Of a stretch of 64,000 nt of DNA, positions 59,901 to 64,000 are shown piece after piece. Under the pieces are notes generated by a model. The model made no database searches and had not been told where the DNA came from. It saw only the letters and a program-made list of their open reading frames with translations. Position numbers and translations under genes: made by a program. The DNA is from Cristatella mucedo. Lineage: Eukaryota; Bryozoa; Phylactolaemata; Cristatellidae. The first letter of the stretch is position 1, and the number at the start of each line of letters is the position of its first letter. The stretch lies in NCBI GenBank assembly GCA_009760855.2, contig WPIO01000009.1:5710001-5774000 (forward strand). Reading direction: 5' to 3'.

Positions 59901-60032
59901 TCCCGCCGTGGCTTTGCGGCGTTTCAGACGGAGATAAATTACATTGCCTTACACTAAGCCGCACTATCACAAGAAGGACTGCCCACAGCTCTCACCGACT
60001 TCTCTGTAGAGAAAAACGCACATCGAGTGGGG

Positions 60033-60069
60033 GCCGCTGGCAGCATCCTCAGAGGGTGCTGCCAGCGGC
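60033..60069. repeat. Hairpin-forming inverted repeat
   Basis: GCCGCTGGCAGCA (60,033-60,045) and TGCTGCCAGCGGC (60,057-60,069) are perfectly complementary with an 11-base loop. The motif CCTCAGAGGGTGCTG recurs at 60,117-60,131. Confidence 0.85.
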
Positions 60070-61009
60070 TGTGGCTCACAAGGCATAGGGCAAGGAGGTC
60101 ACAACCTTTCACCCACCCTCAGAGGGTGCTGATACTACCACTGAGATCGAGTCTCGGTCTCGCCGAGCAATTTGTCGCAGCTCTTGACAATGAGTCGCAC
60201 GCAGCGGCTTCTCAGTATCCACAGTATCTGCCGTCTTTCCACAGCTGTCGGGGGGGGGGGGCGGCGGCGGCAAACGACGAAGCTGGAATCTTCGTCGGGC
60301 CACAGATAGCGAAATTCTCACATCCACTCTCGCGAAGACACTGCTGCAGCAGCTTCTCGTTCACGGAGTGAGCGCTGCAGTTTTTTTTTTATTCAGATTG
60401 GTAAATATCCGTATTCCGCGCGGCCGCGGCGCTTCCCTTCCCTGTGGTGGCGCGGCGCCGCGGCGCCCTGTAATCGTGGCTTGCTAAACTTTTCTAGCCG
60501 CTTGCATTTTCTTTCTTTCGTTTTTCTCGTTTCTTTTTTGCTGTTTCCTTGCACTGTCGGTGCCGGCGATTGAGCTTTGGAACGAGCTCGTGAAGAACCC
60601 GTCGTTCAATTTCAGAGTCAGCCTACTTTCAACGAGAGCGGCGGTCGAATGGCGGCACACGCTAGGGCAGATTCGCAGCGCTCCCGCTGAAATGGTCTCG
60701 GTCTCGCTCCGCACGTACTCTGCGTTGCGTCCCTCTCTCGCTAGGTCGCTAGATTCGACGCGGAGCTCTTGTGAGGAAGTCGCCAAGAAGCTGAACAGGA
60801 AGGAGACCAGAGCTGCCTGGTACAATGGCTTCGCTGCAGCGGTAACAGCGGCTTTCTGTGTACCACTCGAAAGGCCAAAATCTAGGCTGAGCTTGTTCAG
60901 GCTGTCATAAAGACCAATGACGAAATGGGATGCATAATGCTCCTTTAAGTCCACATCCACAAAGTTTTTAGCTAAACCGATTCAACGAGAACGTGGGAGC
61001 ATAACAATT
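60070..61009. other. GC-rich stretch without a recognisable gene
   Basis: Contains a very CpG-rich core at about 60,415-60,475 (GCGGCCGCGG type), which could be a promoter. The 158-codon minus-strand frame at 60,484-60,960 has no recognisable domain; I leave it uncalled. Confidence 0.35.
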
Positions 61010-61145
61010 ATTTTATTTGTATAGCGCCCCAAAAGAGCTTAATCTCTATTCAGGCGCTTCACATGTGCCTCGGGGTTCGAGCCTACGACCTCAGACAGAC
61101 CTTGGTCGGGGCGAGCACCTTTACCGCTGGACCAAACCAGCTCGG
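61010..61145 (-). repeat. SINE family B
   Basis: TAGCGCCCCAAAAGAGCTTA ... GGCGCTTC tail, GGGGTTCGAGCCTACGACC B box, and ACCGCTGGACCAAACCAGC head. One of the best-preserved copies. Confidence 0.9.
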
Positions 61146-61979
61146 CGAGGTGAGCGCTTTCACCACGAACTTTGAACGGACTTTGAACTTTTGACTTTTT
61201 TTCTGGACTTTGAACGTCATCAGAAAGGACAGTATTAAAAAATATGATGAGAATATTCGCTTTGTGGCTTTTTCGAAAAAGAGATTTGCTGTAAAGCCGC
61301 AATTCTTGAACATCTATTTATTTCTGAAATCTTTTGAATGGTCATTTTTAAACTACTTCAGAGTAAATACACGTTAAATGTCCTTCATTTGCTGTTATTT
61401 CTGGCTGAATGCGAATCATGAGACATGAGTTTGTGAATTTTCTCATTGGAAAAATTAGTTAAGTAAAATTTAATCACTGTCCTCGTCACAAACTCAAAGT
61501 TCAAAGAAATAGTATCCATTTTTCCAGGCACAAGCATTGGAGAAGTAGTGCGTACTACGCTTGGGGAAAAACTGTGTTATGTAATGTAATATCTAATACC
61601 TTCGATATCATTGCCTAAATAACCAGACGGCAGACCATTTATTCTCGCTCTTTTAGGCGAGCGTTAGGTGTAGATATTCCTGGCCCGGGTTTGAGATATA
61701 ATCAAAGGTTCTAATTCTCGAACCGGTCCATTATTGCTGGTGAATTTTCACCCAAGCAAACTGCGGCCTCTAATTTGGTCACCCGACGTTCTGATAGATT
61801 CCATGTTTGAGCGGACTGGAGTACTTCGTGCTTGAGACTCAAAACTAAGTCACATGGCCAATTGGCTCGTCTGAGGTGGCATGCGCCAAGCTTCGGGCAC
61901 TAGTCAGTGATCGATTTGCAGTGAGTCGGCATCCGGAGCTGCTCTCTAGTTGTATGTAATAAAATACTGCGCTGATTCA
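61146..61979. other. No recognisable feature
   Basis: AT-rich, no coding potential beyond short chance frames, no repeat shared with the rest of the window that I can see. Confidence 0.4.
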
Positions 61980-62145
61980 GCAGCCTATTTTGTATAGCGA
62001 CACAAGAGCCTTTATGGCTTTTACCACCACTTGCAGCGGCAATAAAAGATCGCCCATCGCCGACTTCGAACCCACGACCTCAGGACAGAAGTCGTGAAAA
62101 GCAACCGCCTCACCTAGTGTGCCATCTCGGCCGCGGAGCAAAGGT
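61980..62145 (-). repeat. SINE family A
   Basis: Reverse-complement copy: GAGCCTTTATGGCTTTTACC, then ACTTCGAACCCACGACCTC (B box) and GAAAAGCAACCGCCTCACC. Confidence 0.85.
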
Positions 62146-62852
62146 TACACTACCCCGAGTGAACTGAGCTGATCTTGGCACCAGATCATTCATGTGGTTT
62201 AATATCATGTTACAAAAAATTGCTCATTCTCTCGGGCAGATCGAAATCATCACCTACTGATCGGGTAGTCCGTAGTACTATCGCTAGTAAGAGATTGCTG
62301 TCTACCTTGGCCGAACCACAGATGCATACAAACTATCGCCGGTTCAACCATAGCTGAGATACCACAAATGTATGGAAGTGACCGAAGCAATAAGGTGTAC
62401 GTGCGGGTTGTACGATGTTATTTCAGCGTCATAGGCATAGTGTTAAAGCACTGTGGGCATAATTTTTAAGTATTGCAGGCATAAAAACAATAATGTAATG
62501 GCGCAGTAATAGCAATAAACGTGCAATCATGAGATTTGGGAAATTTGAAAAACGAAAAGAAGACATGCCGTCCGCAAACGGTAGTAAGCCCACATTATCC
62601 GATTGAATTTGGTTATTAGTGAATTGTGCAGAATGAGGTCGGTTCTCTAAATGGTGATAGTAGGCTTTAGAGATTAGTAAACTGACCAAAACATCCATTG
62701 TCATTGTTTTACTTTGGCGGTCTAGCGAAGCGAGTCCCTGTCTTTGTAAGCAGCACAAAGCACGCGCCGGTAGAGACAACAAACGTTTCCAACGAGCATA
62801 TGAGGAGCTCACTACACGGCGGCTGCAAGCTTTGGGAAACGGTGGACATAGA
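62146..62852. other. No recognisable gene
   Basis: A 127-codon minus-strand frame (62,429-62,812) with no family motifs is the longest open stretch; nothing else is assignable. Confidence 0.4.
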
Positions 62853-63670
62853 ATAATAATAATACTAATGATAAAAAACTTGATAAAACGCCCTCAAAGA
62901 ACTCAATCTCTTTCTAGGCACTTTACATTTGCTGCAAAAGAAACACGATCGAATGGTTACTAATAGCATGCTCGATAAACAACAAGAATAACATGGTTAG
63001 GAGTGGCATGCACACGGTCAGAACGCAAGTGTAATTAGTGGCATCATGCAATAATTTCAGCACGCACAAGCAAATAAAGAAAGAATCACCTACGCTAAAT
63101 CCTGCGCTAATTAGGTGCGTTTTTAATTTCTTTTTAAATGTTGTCAAGTCAGGGGACGTCGTGGCGCAAGTCGGGAGTGAGTTCCAGGCTTTGGGAGTAT
63201 ACGAACTAAATGCACGGTCTCCGAAGGATTTGAGGTTTGTACGAGGTATAGGTAGACAGTTAGATTCCGAAAAGCGAGTGGTACTATGCTTGGCCTGGTG
63301 GGGCAGTAGGTCGGATGGGTATGCTGGAGCCAAGGAATGACGGGACCTAAAAGTGAGTGACAAAATCTTAAAGTCGATGCAAAGGACCAATAATAGACCC
63401 GCGTGGTCTTCATCGGATGATCTTTGTCCATTCACGTCAATACTCTGGAGTCTCCCACTGAGATAGGGCCTGAAGCATTGCAATGCAGTGCCGGTGATGG
63501 CCAGGCCGGATGAGAGGCGCTCAAGGAGGTCTTGGTGATCGTTTGTCTCAAAAGCTGCCGAGAGATCGAGAAAAACAAACAGAGATACTCTACCCATGTC
63601 TGCATTCCTAAGTAGGTCGTTGTACACCCTAAGCAATGCTGACTCTTGTGGAGTGATTAGCTCTGAGCCA
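62853..63670 (-). mobile_element. L2-like LINE with internal deletion
   Basis: Tail and hairpin at 62,853-62,940. The 237-codon frame 63,636-62,923 joins the RT front part (FLDLSAAFETNDHQDLLERL, SIDVNGQRSSDEDH) directly to the post-RT region (DFKILSLTFRSRHSLAPAYP), so the catalytic YADD block is deleted. Confidence 0.88.
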
Positions 63671-63689
63671 GACTAGAACTTACTAACAA

Positions 63690-63970
63690 GGTTAGAAGTT
63701 TAAATATATGAGCTCAGCTGTTCTGCCACGACTCGTTCCTGTGAAGGGCAAAGTCATCTAGTCCAGCCACAATCTCGGGTTTCCTATTAGTAGCAGTTCC
63801 GTTTTATAGTCACTTCGTTAAGGAAATTTTCCGACATCCAGGATCGAATGTCAGAAAGGCATGCATTCAGCTTATCAGTCGCTGCAGTAGATTTCGATGG
63901 CTTTAGCGACTATCTACCACTAGCCTCCGCTATTCAGGCGATGTTTACTTTTGAAATCAGCGACTGATAA
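63690..63970 (-). pseudogene. LINE family 2 RT fragment
   Basis: Minus-strand DKLNACLSDIRSWMSENFL near 63,810-63,890 matches the family 2 copy near 53,010-53,060. It runs toward the end of the window. Confidence 0.65.
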
Positions 63971-64000
63971 CAGAGAAAAGGATTAAGGTCAAACGTAAGG

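Noticed and set aside
60484-60960. 158-codon minus-strand frame in GC-rich sequence
   Set aside because: GC-rich DNA has few stops; no recognisable domain or exon signals.

Overview
The window is a piece of an animal (invertebrate metazoan) nuclear genome. This is shown by an eight-exon protein phosphatase 1 gene with GT-AG introns, by many non-LTR retrotransposon and tRNA-derived SINE copies, by a hAT DNA transposon, by Gypsy LTR retrotransposons, and by an inserted Maverick/Polinton (adintovirus-like) element. The sequence does not identify the species.

Left part (1-24,100): a (GA)n tract and unassigned sequence lead into a stack of nested elements. An old Gypsy copy (#1, 2,502-3,905 and 23,868 to about 24,045, minus strand) was split by a second Gypsy copy (#2, 3,906-23,862) with TG...CA LTRs and a GGAAC target duplication. 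Copy #2 was later hit by an L2/CR1-type LINE (about 4,560-6,672) and by a 13.87-kb Polinton (6,918-20,785). The Polinton is flanked by ACCCCC and sits inside the Gypsy integrase gene.

The AT-rich Polinton is the most interesting object. It has 240-bp terminal inverted repeats, a protein-primed family B DNA polymerase, an FtsK/HerA-like packaging ATPase, an adenain-like cysteine protease, a zinc-ribbon/basic protein, a GFLP-type hydrophobic peptide, a phospholipase A2-like protein, an AT-hook protein, a phage-type HNH endonuclease, three minus-strand genes resembling phage tail fibres, and a tandem family of small proteins with no family I recognise. Many of its genes share a TTATATAG-type motif a few bases before the ATG. 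I find no major capsid, penton or retroviral-type integrase gene. Several genes are frameshifted, often at A/T homopolymers, so some breaks may be assembly errors. A few substitutions (a Walker A lysine, an in-frame TGA) look like real decay.

Middle (24,100-31,270): an L2-like LINE copy split by a 1.4-kb probable solo LTR, a decayed copia-like stretch, another LINE copy, and the 3' flank of the phosphatase gene.

31,271-51,837 (minus strand): a complete gene for the beta-type catalytic subunit of protein phosphatase 1 (PPP1CB/flapwing type, 341 residues). Its introns hold LINE 3' ends, SINEs, a SPIN/OC1-like hAT fragment and microsatellites.

Right part (51,838-64,000): the GC-rich 5' flank of the phosphatase gene, then LINE and SINE fragments of at least two LINE families, (GA)n tracts and unassigned sequence. 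No second host gene is recognisable. One SINE family shares its 3' hairpin with the L2-like LINE, so the LINE reverse transcriptase probably mobilises it.
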